DNA of 64,000 bases from Parolsenella massiliensis (GCF_900143685.1 NZ_LT671675.1:1357985-1421984); one strand, 5' to 3'. Shown: positions 25,439 to 34,204, counted from the stretch's first letter. Numbers and translations: made by a program. The notes: a model not told the origin generated them from the sequence alone.

Positions 25439-25583
25439 AGGCCCTCCTCTTCCCCATGCCATAGGCATGCTGAATAAACCTTCAGGTAGATGCATTGTTT
25501 ATCCGAGGCCAAATTAAGGTAAGGGGGTTGCAGAATATGGGCATGTCGTATCCGCGGGCGGTTGCCCTCCACGGGAAGCACAA

Positions 25584-25618
25584 GGGCGGCCGGTCACCCA
25601 AGGGACGGCCGGCCGCCC
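25584..25618 (-). terminator. Hairpin after the fruA remnant
   Basis: GGGCGGCCGG (25584-25593) pairs perfectly with CCGGCCGCCC (25609-25618). The minus-strand tail TTGTGCTT is only moderately T-rich. A likely transcription end for fruR-fruK. Confidence 0.65.
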
Positions 25619-25642
25619 AAGCGAGCGCCTATGCGTGCTCCC

Positions 25643-26029
25643 CTACTTCTCGAGCCCAGACTCGCTCGCAGGAAGCGGCTTCTTCCACAGGGACAGGATC
25701 AGGCAGCCCACGACCGAGCCCACGAGGCAGGCCACGATCCACATCGCCGGGTTGCCGATGACGGCCGTGACCCAGGCGCCGCCGTGGGGCGCGGGGCTCG
25801 TGCAGCCGAACGCCGCGGAAAGGCCGCCGGCGATGGCCGAGCCGATGATGCAGCTGGGCAGCACGTGGCCGGGGTCGGCGGCGGCAAACGCAATGGCGCC
25901 CTCGGAGATGAACGATAGGCCCATGATGTAGTTCACGAGGCCCGCGTTGCGGTCGGCCTTGCTCCAGCGGTTCTTGAACAGCGTGGTGGACAGGGCGATG
26001 ACCAGCGGCGGGACCATGCCGCCCACCAT
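25643..26029 (-). pseudogene. fruA: 5'-truncated PTS fructose transporter (EIIC C-terminus)
   Basis: 128 residues beginning MVGGMVPPLVIALSTTLF, which is the conserved interior of fructose-specific EIIC. They continue through NYIMGLSFISEGAIAFAAADP and HGGAWVT to a normal C-terminus. A complete FruA has about 600-650 residues with IIA, IIB and the first EIIC helices; these are missing. The ATG lies only two bases after the fruK stop, so a deletion has removed the front of the gene and left the fruK end intact. The remaining part has about four membrane helices and cannot phosphorylate sugar on its own. Confidence 0.8.
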
Positions 26030-26031
26030 GT

Positions 26032-26931
26032 CTAGCGGGCCATGAGTTCCTCGACCTCGGGGCGGGTGGCCAGGTGGTCGGAGAAGGCGCTGGCAGAGCC
26101 GGCCGCGAGCGCCATGCGGAAGGCCGCCTCGTAGGAGCTCGTCTCGGCAAGGCCGGCGAGGAAGCCCGCCACCGAGGAGTCACCGGCGCCCACGGAGTTC
26201 ACGACCTCGCCCTTGGCGGCGGGGCTGTCGAAGACCTCGCCGCTCTCGGCCACGAGCACGCCACCCTCGCCCGCCATCGAGACGAGCACGTTGCGCGCGC
26301 CCGCCTGCTGCATGCGCTTGGCGTAGGGGATGACGTCGGCGCGGGTCTCGAGCTTGACGCCGTAGATGTCGCCCAGCTCGATGTTGTTGGGCTTCACGAG
26401 AAAGGGGCGGTAGGGCAGCACGCGCGTGAGCAGCTCGCGCTCGGCGTCCACCACGATGCGGACGCCGCGGCCGTCGAGGCGCTCCATGATGCGCTCGTAC
26501 ATGTCGCCGGGAAGCGTCGAGGGCACCGAGCCCGAGATGACGAGCGTGTCGTCCTGGGACAGGACGTCGAGCCTGGCGTAGAGCTGCTCGATGTCGGCCT
26601 CGGTGATGAGGGGACCCTGGCCGTTGAGCTCGGTCTCCTCGTTGCTCTTGATCTTGGCATTGATGCGGCTCATGCCCTCCGCGACCTCGATGAAGTCCGC
26701 GTTCACGCCCGCCTCGCGCACGCGGCGCGCGATCTCTGCGCCCGTGAAGCCGGCGAGAAAGCCCAGCGCTCGGCTCTCGTGGCCGAGGTTGCCCAGCACG
26801 ATGGAGACGTTGATGCCCTTGCCGCCAGGCAGCACCTGCTCGTAGGTGGTGCGATTGATGACGCCCAGGCGCATGTCGTCCACGCGGACGATGTAGTCGA
26901 GCGAGGGGTTGAACGTGACGGTGCAGATCAT
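26032..26931 (-). CDS. fruK: 1-phosphofructokinase
   Basis: 299 residues of the PfkB family. Sugar-binding motif PGGKGINVSIVLGNLG (about 36-51) and the C-terminal ATP/anion-hole motif SVGAGDSSVAGFL with the catalytic Asp are intact. It phosphorylates fructose 1-phosphate to the 1,6-bisphosphate. The start overlaps the fruR stop by four bases (ATGA). Downstream fruA is reduced to a stump, so fructose 1-phosphate must come from another transporter; tagatose 6-phosphate kinase is an alternative activity. Confidence 0.88.
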   Translation of the reverse strand: MICTVTFNPSLDYIVRVDDMRLGVINRTTYEQVLPGGKGINVSIVLGNLGHESRALGFLAGFTGAEIARRVREAGVNADFIEVAEGMSRINAKIKSNEETELNGQGPLITEADIEQLYARLDVLSQDDTLVISGSVPSTLPGDMYERIMERLDGRGVRIVVDAERELLTRVLPYRPFLVKPNNIELGDIYGVKLETRADVIPYAKRMQQAGARNVLVSMAGEGGVLVAESGEVFDSPAAKGEVVNSVGAGDSSVAGFLAGLAETSSYEAAFRMALAAGSASAFSDHLATRPEVEELMAR

Positions 26932-27698
26932 GCGGTTACCTCCACGACGTTGGAAAGCGTGCTGTAGCTGGCGTCGACGCTGCCGCAGGTGATGAGCGTG
27001 GCAGCGTCGAAGGACGAGAACGTCACGGGCGTCACGACGCCGAGCTTGCTGGCGTCTGCCAGGACGTAGCGGCAGGCGCTGTGCTGCGCCGCGAGCATCT
27101 TGACCATGGCCTCGCTCGTGTCTGGCGTGGTGAAGCCCTGCTCGCGGGTGGCGCCGTTCGTGCCCAGGAATCCCTTGGAGAAGTTGTAGCGGGACAGCGC
27201 GTCGATGGCGCCGGGGCCCACGATCGCCTCGGTGCCGGCCTTGAGGTCGCCGCCGACGACGATGGCGTGGACGCCGCGCGCGGCCAGCGCCAGGGCGTTC
27301 GAGACCGAGTTCGTGACGAAGGTGGCGTGGAGGGCCGGCTCGGGGAGCAGCTCGACCATGATCTGCGTGGTGGAGCCGGCATCGAGGTAGACGAAGTCAT
27401 CGGGCTCGATGAGGCCGGCGGCGTAGGCGGCGATGGCGCGCTTCTCGGCGGCGTTGAGGCTGCGCTTCTCGGCCATCGTGGGCTCGCTTGCCACGAACGG
27501 CGAGGGCTTGAGCGCCGCATCGACGCTCGACGCGCCACCGTGGACCTTCACGAGCAGGCCGGCCGCCTCAAGGCGGTCGAGGTCGCGGCGGATCGTGGAC
27601 TCCGACGTGTCGAAGCGCTCCGCGAGCTCGGAGACGGACACGGTGTCGTTGCGCCCCACGAGCTCGAGCATGATCTGGCGGCGTTGTTCTGCGAGCAT
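26928..27698 (-). CDS. fruR: DeoR-family transcriptional regulator (FruR-like)
   Basis: 256 residues. N-terminal winged helix (VSVSELAERFDTSESTIRRD, about 21-40) and a C-terminal DeoRC sugar-phosphate sensor domain with the family motif DAGSTTQIMVELL. It precedes and overlaps fruK, so it most likely represses this operon and responds to a phosphosugar such as fructose 1-phosphate. Start at 27698; the frame extends 34 codons further, but DeoR proteins begin MLAEQRRQ-like. Regularly spaced TTGC sites upstream (27723-27780) are the likely operator. Confidence 0.88.
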   Translation of the reverse strand: MLAEQRRQIMLELVGRNDTVSVSELAERFDTSESTIRRDLDRLEAAGLLVKVHGGASSVDAALKPSPFVASEPTMAEKRSLNAAEKRAIAAYAAGLIEPDDFVYLDAGSTTQIMVELLPEPALHATFVTNSVSNALALAARGVHAIVVGGDLKAGTEAIVGPGAIDALSRYNFSKGFLGTNGATREQGFTTPDTSEAMVKMLAAQHSACRYVLADASKLGVVTPVTFSSFDAATLITCGSVDASYSTLSNVVEVTA

Positions 27699-27722
27699 GG
27701 CTGCCCCGTAGCGACGGTATCC

Positions 27723-27780
27723 TTGCGTTATATTGCGTACTATTGCACGTTTTTGCACAGGTGCGCGCAAAAACGTGCAA
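27723..27780. promoter_or_regulatory. Probable FruR operator: TTGC half-sites at 10-bp spacing
   Basis: TTGC occurs at 27723, 27733, 27743 and 27753, exactly one helical turn apart. GCAA follows at 27767 and 27777. The inner part forms a perfect 14-base inverted repeat TTGCACGTTTTTGC (27743-27756 with 27767-27780). DeoR-family proteins often bind directly repeated half-sites, which fits autoregulation. A -10-like TATAAC on the minus strand overlaps the outer sites. Confidence 0.65.
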
Positions 27781-27879
27781 GGGTGCGCATGTTCACGCAT
27801 GAACGGTCGATTTGGCGGGGCGAGCGGTCGTGGGGCGCATGCGCTGCACGCAATCTAGCGAAACTTTTACGCAAAAAGA

Positions 27880-28029
27880 CGTCCGAAACTCGAGAAGTGT
27901 ACGACCTCTGGCGGGCAAGATTCACTCGTCGCCTATGGCGATTTGCGAATGTGCAGCTAGGCGGAGCGAGTTGCCTCGCACAAGTCCGTTAAATTCGCGT
28001 CAGCTCGTACACTTCTTGAGTTTCGAACG
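27880..28029. repeat. 150-bp element with 25-bp terminal inverted repeats
   Basis: Arms 27880-27904 and 28005-28029 are inverted copies with two mismatches (core CTCGAGAAGTGTACGA versus TCGTACACTTCTTGAG), enclosing 100 bases without coding potential. It starts 34 bases after the uvrC stop. The size and structure resemble a MITE. Confidence 0.55.
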
Positions 28030-28062
28030 AAAAACGGAGACTCTTGCCCGGTAGATGGCTCG

Positions 28063-30096
28063 CTACTCGGCCACGTCCTCGCCCAGGGCACGGTCGCGAC
28101 CCTCGTCGAGTTCCTCATCCCAGGCGCGCAGGGTCTCGTAGACCTCGTGCGCAACCTCGGCGGGGACGCCGGGGACGGCGGCGATCTGGGCCTCGGTGGC
28201 TTCGCGCAGCCGCTTCATGCTGCCAAACGCACGGCGCAGGGCGCGCTTGCGCTTCTCCCCCACCCCGGGAATCTCGTCCAGGATCGAGACGGTCATGGCC
28301 TTGCCGCGCAGCTCACGGTGGAACGTGATGGCGAAGCGGTGCGCCTCGTCTCGGACGCGCTTCACGAGGTAGAGCGAGGCAGAGCCACTCGGCAGCACCA
28401 CGGGCATGTCGTCCCAGGGCACGAACAGCTCCTCGTCGGACTTGGCAAGACCCGCCATGGGAATGTCGAGCCCCAGCTCGCCAAGCTGCTCCATGGCAGC
28501 CGTGAGCTGCGGCTTTCCGCCGTCGAGGATGAGCAGGTCGGGACGTGCGCCAAAGCGCTCGTCGGCCATGCGCTCGGGCGCGTAGCGGCGCGCGAGCACC
28601 TCGCTCATGGACACGAAGTCGTTTGCCTCGTCAAGCTCGGTCTTTATCTTGAAGCGGCGGTACTGGCCCTTGTCGGGCTTGCCGCCGGTGAACACGACCA
28701 TGGACGCCACGGTGTGCTTGCCGTGGATCGTCGAGATGTCGAAGCACTCGATGCGCATGGGCGGCTCGTCGAGGGCCAGGGCGCTCTCGAGCTGCAGCAG
28801 CGCCTCGTTGGTGCGCTTGTCCTCGTAGCCCGTGCGCAGCTCGTATCGCGCGAGGTAGTGGCGGGCGTTGTTGACGCTCATCTCGGCAAGGTGGGCCTTC
28901 TGGCCGCGCTGGGGCACATGCACGCTCACGTTGCGGCCACGGCGGGCGGAGAGCCAGCCGGCGATGGTCTCGGCATCAGCGAGCTCGAGGGGCACGTCAA
29001 CCTCGAGCGGCAGGTCGCTCGTGTCGTCGTAGTAGCGCTTCACGAAGCCGCTCACGAGCTCCTCCTCGCCCACGTCGAGGCCCTTGTCGAGCACGAACTC
29101 GCAGGTACGGCTCACGCGGCCCTCGCGCACGACGAACACGCAGGCGCCGGCGATGGTCTCCTCGCGCCAGAAGCCGAACACGTCGACGTCCTGCGAGCCG
29201 GAGAGCACGACGCGCTGCTTGTCGTCGAGCCCGTCGATGACCTGCAGGCGGCGCTTGATGCGGCCAGCGCGCTCGAAGTCCAGCTCGGCGGCGGCCTCGG
29301 CCATCTCGGCCTTGAGCTCGGAGACGAACTGGCCGCGATGCCCCGCCAGGAAGTGCTCCACGGCGCGGACGTTGTCGGCGTACTCCTCGGGGCTGATGCA
29401 GCCGGCGCACACGCCGGGGCCGCGACCCACGTGGTAGTCGAAGCACGGGCGGCCGTTCTCGGCCTGGGCGAGCGCCACGACGTCTGCCTGCTCGGGATGG
29501 GCCTCTATCTGGCGGCGGACGCGCTTCCACTCGGCGCAGGTGGCCAGGCACATGGGCATGACCTTGCGCACCACGTCGATCGTGGCGCGAGCGGCGCGGG
29601 CGTCGGTGTAGGGGCCAAAGTAGCGCGTGCCGGCCTTGTGGCGCTCGCGCGTGTACTTGATGGCGGGGTAGACGTCGTCTTTGGTGATGGCGATGTAGGG
29701 GTAGCTCTTGTCGTCCTTGAGGTCGACGTTGAACGGCGGCTTGTACTGGTGGATGAGATTGATCTCGAGCACGAGCGCCTCGTGCTCCGAGCCCACGACC
29801 ACGTAGTCGAAGCCGGCCGTGGCGGCCATGAGACGCGGCACCATGGGGCGCTCGTCCGTGAGCTGCACGTACTGGCGAAGCCGCGCCCGCAGGTTCTTGG
29901 CCTTGCCCACATACAGGACGTTTCCGGCGGCGTCCTTCCACAGGTAGCAGCCCGGGTCCGTGGGGGCGGCGGCCACCTGCTCGGCGATGGTGGGGGCATG
30001 CGCCGCGCGGTTGCGGGCCTCGGCGGCGGCGCGTGTGTCGAGGTGCGCCAGGGCGCTTGTGAGCTTCTCGGCATCTCCCCTCTCCCGCTCAGCCAT
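28063..30096 (-). CDS. uvrC: Excinuclease ABC subunit C
   Basis: 677 residues. After a 45-residue N-terminal extension comes the GIY-YIG nuclease domain (about 47-125; GCYLWKDAAGNVLYVGKAKN). A cysteine-containing segment, the UVR helix pair (about 235-270), the RNase-H-like second nuclease (ECFDISTIHGKHTVASMVVF) and C-terminal helix-hairpin-helix repeats (ILDEIPGVGEKRKRALRRAF) follow. It makes the dual incisions of nucleotide excision repair with UvrA (encoded at 52719-55724) and UvrB (not in the window). AGAGGGG lies 8 bases before the ATG at 30096. Confidence 0.95.
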   Translation of the reverse strand: MAERERGDAEKLTSALAHLDTRAAAEARNRAAHAPTIAEQVAAAPTDPGCYLWKDAAGNVLYVGKAKNLRARLRQYVQLTDERPMVPRLMAATAGFDYVVVGSEHEALVLEINLIHQYKPPFNVDLKDDKSYPYIAITKDDVYPAIKYTRERHKAGTRYFGPYTDARAARATIDVVRKVMPMCLATCAEWKRVRRQIEAHPEQADVVALAQAENGRPCFDYHVGRGPGVCAGCISPEEYADNVRAVEHFLAGHRGQFVSELKAEMAEAAAELDFERAGRIKRRLQVIDGLDDKQRVVLSGSQDVDVFGFWREETIAGACVFVVREGRVSRTCEFVLDKGLDVGEEELVSGFVKRYYDDTSDLPLEVDVPLELADAETIAGWLSARRGRNVSVHVPQRGQKAHLAEMSVNNARHYLARYELRTGYEDKRTNEALLQLESALALDEPPMRIECFDISTIHGKHTVASMVVFTGGKPDKGQYRRFKIKTELDEANDFVSMSEVLARRYAPERMADERFGARPDLLILDGGKPQLTAAMEQLGELGLDIPMAGLAKSDEELFVPWDDMPVVLPSGSASLYLVKRVRDEAHRFAITFHRELRGKAMTVSILDEIPGVGEKRKRALRRAFGSMKRLREATEAQIAAVPGVPAEVAHEVYETLRAWDEELDEGRDRALGEDVAE

Positions 30097-30249
30097 GTGC
30101 CATGCCCCTCTCGAATCCGTGTTGGTTCCACGATTCTAGCGCGCGGGTGCGAGCCGGACGACACGGGGCCGTAGAATGCTGTGTGGCACAAAATTCGATG
30201 CGGCGCGCAGCCGTCCAGGCCAGCCGCCCACGCAAACGCAGGAGCCCCC

Positions 30250-32502
30250 GTGATCGAAGCCAAGGAAATCACCATCAGCGAGCTCGAGGCCAAGGCCGCG
30301 GAGCTTGGAATGAACCTGCCCATCGAGCAGACGGCCACCTGGGCGAGCTACCAGGCGACCATCGACGGCCGCACGCCCTGGGGCTGCGTGGCGCTCGAGC
30401 AGGACGGCAAGACGCTCGCGCTCGCGAGCTTATTTGACTACGAGACGCACGGCTACCACTACCTGCGCTCCAACCACGCCCCCGTATGGGCCGAGAAGCC
30501 CACAGCCGACGTCGAGGCTGCCGGCATCGACGCGCTCGCCGCCTACGTCCGCAGCCGCGACAAGCGCCAGAAGTTCATGCGTGTCTCCATCAACGCAGAG
30601 CTTTCGAGCACCACGCCCGTGCTCTCGGGCATCCCGTACGACCACACCGTCGTCATCGACGTCACGGGCGGCGACGACGAGATCCTCTCCCGCATGAAGC
30701 CGCGCGGGCGCCGAGACGTGCGCAAGGCGCTGCGCGAGAGCCCCGTCACCTGCGCGGACGAGACGGAGCTCGCCGCGAAGAGCTTCGAGGAGTACTACAA
30801 GGTCATGCAGGAGACGGGCAACCGCGACGGCTTCAACCCCGCACCGTGCTCGGACTACGAGGACATGATTCGCCTGCTCGGCCCCGACCACTGCCGCGTG
30901 TACGCCGGGCGTCTCGACGGCCGCGTTGTGACGTGGTCCATCGTGACAATCAACGGCACGCGCGCCGTACGCTACTACGGCGCGAGCCTGAACGAGACGA
31001 TGCGCCAGCACGTCACGGACAAGCTCGTCTACTTCGAGTGCTGCGACCTCGGGGCGAACAGGGGCTGCTTCGACTACGACATGATGGCCATCGGCAGCGA
31101 GTTCTCGCCCAAACTCATGGGCCTCAACGAGTTCAAGACGAAGTTCACCAAGCAGGTCACCGAGGTGGCCCCCGACCGCGACGTGCCGCTGCACGGCTTG
31201 TTCTACAAGGCGCTCACCCGCGCAAAGGGACTACGCGACCGTGGAGCCAACGACAAGGGCGAGAGGGCCAAGGCCGCGCCGCGCGAGGACCTCGTACCCA
31301 TCGTGCTTGGCGGCGACATCGGCGCCTACGCGCTTGCGCGCGAGTTCAACGAGGCATACCACGTCAAGACGCAGCTGCTCGCCTCGGCGCCCATCGCCGC
31401 CGTGGCGCACTCGCAGATCATCGACGTCCACCACGTCGAGCGCCTCGTTGCCAGCGAGGTGTCGCGCGTCGTCGCACAGATCGCCGCCGAGAACCCTGAG
31501 GCCACGTGCGTCGTCGTCGCAAACACCGACGCGCTCATCGCGGTCCTCTCCGAGTGCCAGGAGACGTTCCCCGCCAACTGCAGGTGCATGATTCCGCCCG
31601 CCGACGTCATCGACCGCGTCTCGGACAAGGTGACGTTTGCCGAGCTCTGCCGCGAGCATGGGCTCGACACGCCCGTGACGGAGGTCGTCCACCTCGCGGG
31701 CGCGGACCCGATCGCGCCCACGATGATTGCGTTTCCGCTCGTTGCCAAGCCCGCGAAGTCGTCCGCATACGCCGCCTACCTCAACCAGGGCTTCAAGAAG
31801 GTGTACTACCTTCACGAGCAGGCCGAGCTCGACGAGCTGTGGGGAAACCTGCGCGCCGCTGGGTTCGGGGGCGACTTCCTCGTCCAGGAGCTCATCGAGG
31901 GCGACGACACCTACATGGACAGCCTCACGATCTACATGGGCTCCAACGGAAAGCCGCAGCTCTTTGGTTCGGCGCAGGTGTTGCTCGAGGACCACGCCCC
32001 CACGATGCTGGGCAACCCCGTCGTCATGATCACGAGGCCCATGCCCGAGCTGTGGGAGAAGGCCGCAAGCATGCTGGAGTCCGTGGGCTACCGGGGCTTT
32101 GCCAACTTTGACATCAAGCGCGACAAGAACAGCGATCGCACCCTATTCATCGAGGTGAACCCCCGCATCGGACGCAACTCCTACTACGTGTGCGCCGCAG
32201 GCGTGAACCCCATGCGCGCGCTCGTCACCGACATCGTTGACGGAAAGGGCAAGCGCTGCTTCAAGGCGGACGAGAAGGTCCTCTACTCACTCGTGCCCCT
32301 CTCGCTCGCACAACGCTACGTGCGCGACCCCGAGCTTCTCGCCGAGGTGCGCGAGCTCATTGCCGAGAAGCGCGTCGTTGACCCACAGCGCTACGACGAG
32401 GACATGCCGGCGCGACGCCGCCTGGACGTGGAGCTCACGGAGCGCAACCAGGTCCGCAAGTTTGCGCAGTACTATCCCAAGGCAACCGACACGTCGTTCT
32501 AA
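30250..32502 (+). CDS. FemX-like peptidyltransferase fused to a D-aspartate-ligase-like ATP-grasp domain
   Basis: 750 residues. Residues 1-325 are a FemABX fold (two GNAT-like halves): SRMKPRGRRDVRKAL (147-161) is the family basic motif and RYYGASLNETMRQH (241-254) its second-half signature. These enzymes add amino acids from tRNA to the peptidoglycan stem. Residues 347-750 begin LVPIVLGGDIGAYALAREFN and resemble Enterococcus faecium D-aspartate ligase (Asl): ATP-grasp with metal motif EVNPRIGRN near 635. Asl couples D-Asp to the stem lysine without tRNA. The GTG at 30250 has AGGAG 5 bases upstream. Monocistronic, divergent from uvrC, own terminator. Which amino acid each half adds is unknown. 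Confidence 0.75.
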   Translation: MIEAKEITISELEAKAAELGMNLPIEQTATWASYQATIDGRTPWGCVALEQDGKTLALASLFDYETHGYHYLRSNHAPVWAEKPTADVEAAGIDALAAYVRSRDKRQKFMRVSINAELSSTTPVLSGIPYDHTVVIDVTGGDDEILSRMKPRGRRDVRKALRESPVTCADETELAAKSFEEYYKVMQETGNRDGFNPAPCSDYEDMIRLLGPDHCRVYAGRLDGRVVTWSIVTINGTRAVRYYGASLNETMRQHVTDKLVYFECCDLGANRGCFDYDMMAIGSEFSPKLMGLNEFKTKFTKQVTEVAPDRDVPLHGLFYKALTRAKGLRDRGANDKGERAKAAPREDLVPIVLGGDIGAYALAREFNEAYHVKTQLLASAPIAAVAHSQIIDVHHVERLVASEVSRVVAQIAAENPEATCVVVANTDALIAVLSECQETFPANCRCMIPPADVIDRVSDKVTFAELCREHGLDTPVTEVVHLAGADPIAPTMIAFPLVAKPAKSSAYAAYLNQGFKKVYYLHEQAELDELWGNLRAAGFGGDFLVQELIEGDDTYMDSLTIYMGSNGKPQLFGSAQVLLEDHAPTMLGNPVVMITRPMPELWEKAASMLESVGYRGFANFDIKRDKNSDRTLFIEVNPRIGRNSYYVCAAGVNPMRALVTDIVDGKGKRCFKADEKVLYSLVPLSLAQRYVRDPELLAEVRELIAEKRVVDPQRYDEDMPARRRLDVELTERNQVRKFAQYYPKATDTSF

Positions 32503-32508
32503 CAGGTC

Positions 32509-32544
32509 GGGGCGACCAGCCAAGCTGGCCGCCCCACTTTTTTT
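32509..32544 (+). terminator. Intrinsic terminator after the FemX-Asl gene
   Basis: GGGGCG-A-CCAGC pairs with GCTGG-C-CGCCCC (one mismatch, loop CAA), followed by AC and seven T; 7 bases past the stop. Confidence 0.9.
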
Positions 32545-32578
32545 GTCCGTATCAGGCTGAATCAAGGATGATCTCCGC

Positions 32579-33487
32579 ATGCCCACCGCAATCGTCGACT
32601 GCCACACGCACACGTCGTTCTCGGACGGCACGTCAACGTTCGAGGAAAACGTGCGGGCCGCGGCCGCCGCGGGCGTGCGCGTACTCGCGTGCACGGACCA
32701 CCTCACGCTGCCGGCGAGCATCGAGGCCGAGGCGGACGCGCAGGTGCCGCATGCGCGCCTCGCCGAGCACCGCGCGGCGTATCTGCGGGCGCGCGAGCTT
32801 GCCGCCGAGGTGGCGCCGGAGCTCGAGCTTGTCTACGGCTTTGAGTGCGACTGGTACCCGGGGTGCGAGGACAACGTGCGCGCGTGGAGCGCGGGCGCGG
32901 CGTTCACGCTCGGCAGCGTCCACTGGATCGGGGATGCGGGAGACGTTGCCGCGGGTGCCACGGGACAGGCGGGGACCGAACACGTGACGAGGGCGGGCCT
33001 GCCCGGCAGCGGCGCCGGCTGGATCGACTTCTCGGACGACATGCACGTGTGGGAGGAGCTGGGCGCAGACGAGCTTTGGCGTCGCTACGTGGACGCCTGG
33101 TGCGCGGCGTGCGAGAGCCCGCTTGCCTTCTCGTCCATGGCGCACCCCGACCTGCCGGCGCGCTTCGCCAACGACGGGTGGGCGCCTGCCATCGACCTGG
33201 CACCGTTGTGGGACCGCATGGCCGAGTGCGCCCGCGAGACGGGCCGCCATGTCGAGGTGTCCACGGCGGGCCTTCGCAAGTCCACGGGCGCGTTCTATCC
33301 CAGCGCGGGACTGCTGAGGCGCTTTGCCCGGGCTGGCGTGGCAATCACCGTGGGCAGCGACGCGCATCGCGCGGCCGACGTGGCCCACGCCATCCGAGAC
33401 GCCTACCGCTACGCGGCAGCCGCCGGTTACGCGAGCGTCGACGCCCCGCGCTCCGACGGCGACTGGCAGACGCTCCCGCTCGCGTGA
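32579..33487 (+). CDS. PHP-family phosphatase, probable histidinol-phosphatase (HisK type)
   Basis: 302 residues of the polymerase/histidinol phosphatase metal-dependent family. The metal-binding motifs are visible: DCHTHTSFSDGT (about 7-18), CTDH, the FECDWYPG/GSVHWIG segments and the C-terminal GSDAHRAADV. It would remove phosphate from histidinol phosphate, the one histidine step otherwise missing from the adjacent his operon: hisB here encodes only the dehydratase. It is convergent with hisE and separated by a pair of REP palindromes that overlap its stop codon. AAGGA lies 10 bases upstream. Confidence 0.85.
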   Translation: MPTAIVDCHTHTSFSDGTSTFEENVRAAAAAGVRVLACTDHLTLPASIEAEADAQVPHARLAEHRAAYLRARELAAEVAPELELVYGFECDWYPGCEDNVRAWSAGAAFTLGSVHWIGDAGDVAAGATGQAGTEHVTRAGLPGSGAGWIDFSDDMHVWEELGADELWRRYVDAWCAACESPLAFSSMAHPDLPARFANDGWAPAIDLAPLWDRMAECARETGRHVEVSTAGLRKSTGAFYPSAGLLRRFARAGVAITVGSDAHRAADVAHAIRDAYRYAAAAGYASVDAPRSDGDWQTLPLA

Positions 33488-33540
33488 CAAAGGGGACGGG
33501 TTCCTTTGTCACGTGCCAGAGGAACCCGTCCCCAATGGCA
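33484..33540. repeat. Pair of REP-like palindromes between convergent genes
   Basis: 33484-33512 (GTGACAAAGGGGACGGG...TTGTCAC) and 33514-33540 (TGCCAGAGGAACCC...ATGGCA). They fill the 61-base gap between the PHP phosphatase stop and the hisE stop and could serve as a bidirectional 3' end. Confidence 0.8.
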
Positions 33541-33548
33541 TGCGGGTG

Positions 33549-33866
33549 TCACTTCATGCGAGCGTTGAGCTCGCCGGCGAGCTCGTCGAGGCCCACGCCG
33601 TAGCGCTCGAGCGTCACGAGCAGGTGGTAGAGGAGGTCTCCCGCCTCGTAGCGGATGTGGTCGTGGTCATTGTCCTTAGCAGCCATGATGACCTCGCTGC
33701 TCTCCTCGGCGAGCTTCTTGAGCAGCTCGTCCTCCACGTCGGTGAGCAGGCGGGCCGTGTAGCTCTCCTCGGGCGAGGCGTCGCGACGGCCGTGAATCGT
33801 GGCGGCCAGGCTCTCGAGCGTCTCGCCGATGTTTCCGGGCTTCACGTTGGCGGTGCGCACTCCCAT
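33549..33866 (-). CDS. hisE: Phosphoribosyl-ATP pyrophosphatase
   Basis: 105 residues, the all-alpha HisE/MazG-like fold: EESYTARLLTDVEDELLKKL and EESSEVIMAAKD...EAGDLLYHLLVTLERYG. It removes pyrophosphate from phosphoribosyl-ATP (step 2 of histidine synthesis). ATG at 33866 is chosen since GGAGGA lies 6-7 bases upstream and it follows the hisI stop by two bases. Separate HisI and HisE, rather than the fused HisIE. Last gene of the his operon. Confidence 0.92.
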   Translation of the reverse strand: MGVRTANVKPGNIGETLESLAATIHGRRDASPEESYTARLLTDVEDELLKKLAEESSEVIMAAKDNDHDHIRYEAGDLLYHLLVTLERYGVGLDELAGELNARMK

Positions 33867-33868
33867 GT

Positions 33869-34204
33869 CTAGTCCTCCTCGGCGCCTTGCGGCGCATCGT
33901 AGATGCGGTTGAAGAAGCAGCTGCGGGCGCCCGTGTGGCACGCCGGGCCCGGCGAGTCCACGCGCACGAGCAGCGTGTCGGCATCGCAGTCGGCGTCAAT
34001 CGAGATGACGCGCTGCATGTTTCCGCTGGTGGCGCCCTTGTTCCAGAGCTCTTGCCTGCTGCGGCTCCAGAACCACGTCGTGCCGGTCTCGCACGTGAGG
34101 CGATAGGACTCGGCGCTCATCCACGCCACCATGAGCACCTCGCCGGTGTCGTACTGCTGCACGACGGCGGGGATGAGCCCGCGGTCGTCGAACTTGAGGT
34201 CCAT
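33869..34204 (-). CDS. hisI: Phosphoribosyl-AMP cyclohydrolase
   Basis: 111 residues. [20 protein letters not shown], the catalytic [16 protein letters not shown] and the zinc/magnesium residues of [10 protein letters not shown] and [10 protein letters not shown] are all present. It opens the adenine ring of phosphoribosyl-AMP (step 3). It lies 21 bases after hisF and 2 before hisE. Confidence 0.95.
   Translation of the reverse strand: MDLKFDDRGLIPAVVQQYDTGEVLMVAWMSAESYRLTCETGTTWFWSRSRQELWNKGATSGNMQRVISIDADCDADTLLVRVDSPGPACHTGARSCFFNRIYDAPQGAEED

Larger units (their letters stand above)
27699..28062. other. Intergenic region uvrC-fruR
   Basis: 364 bases without a gene. It contains the phased TTGC operator of fruR (27723-27780) and a separate 150-base element with 25-base inverted ends (27880-28029). 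The rest shows nothing recognisable. Confidence 0.5.
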
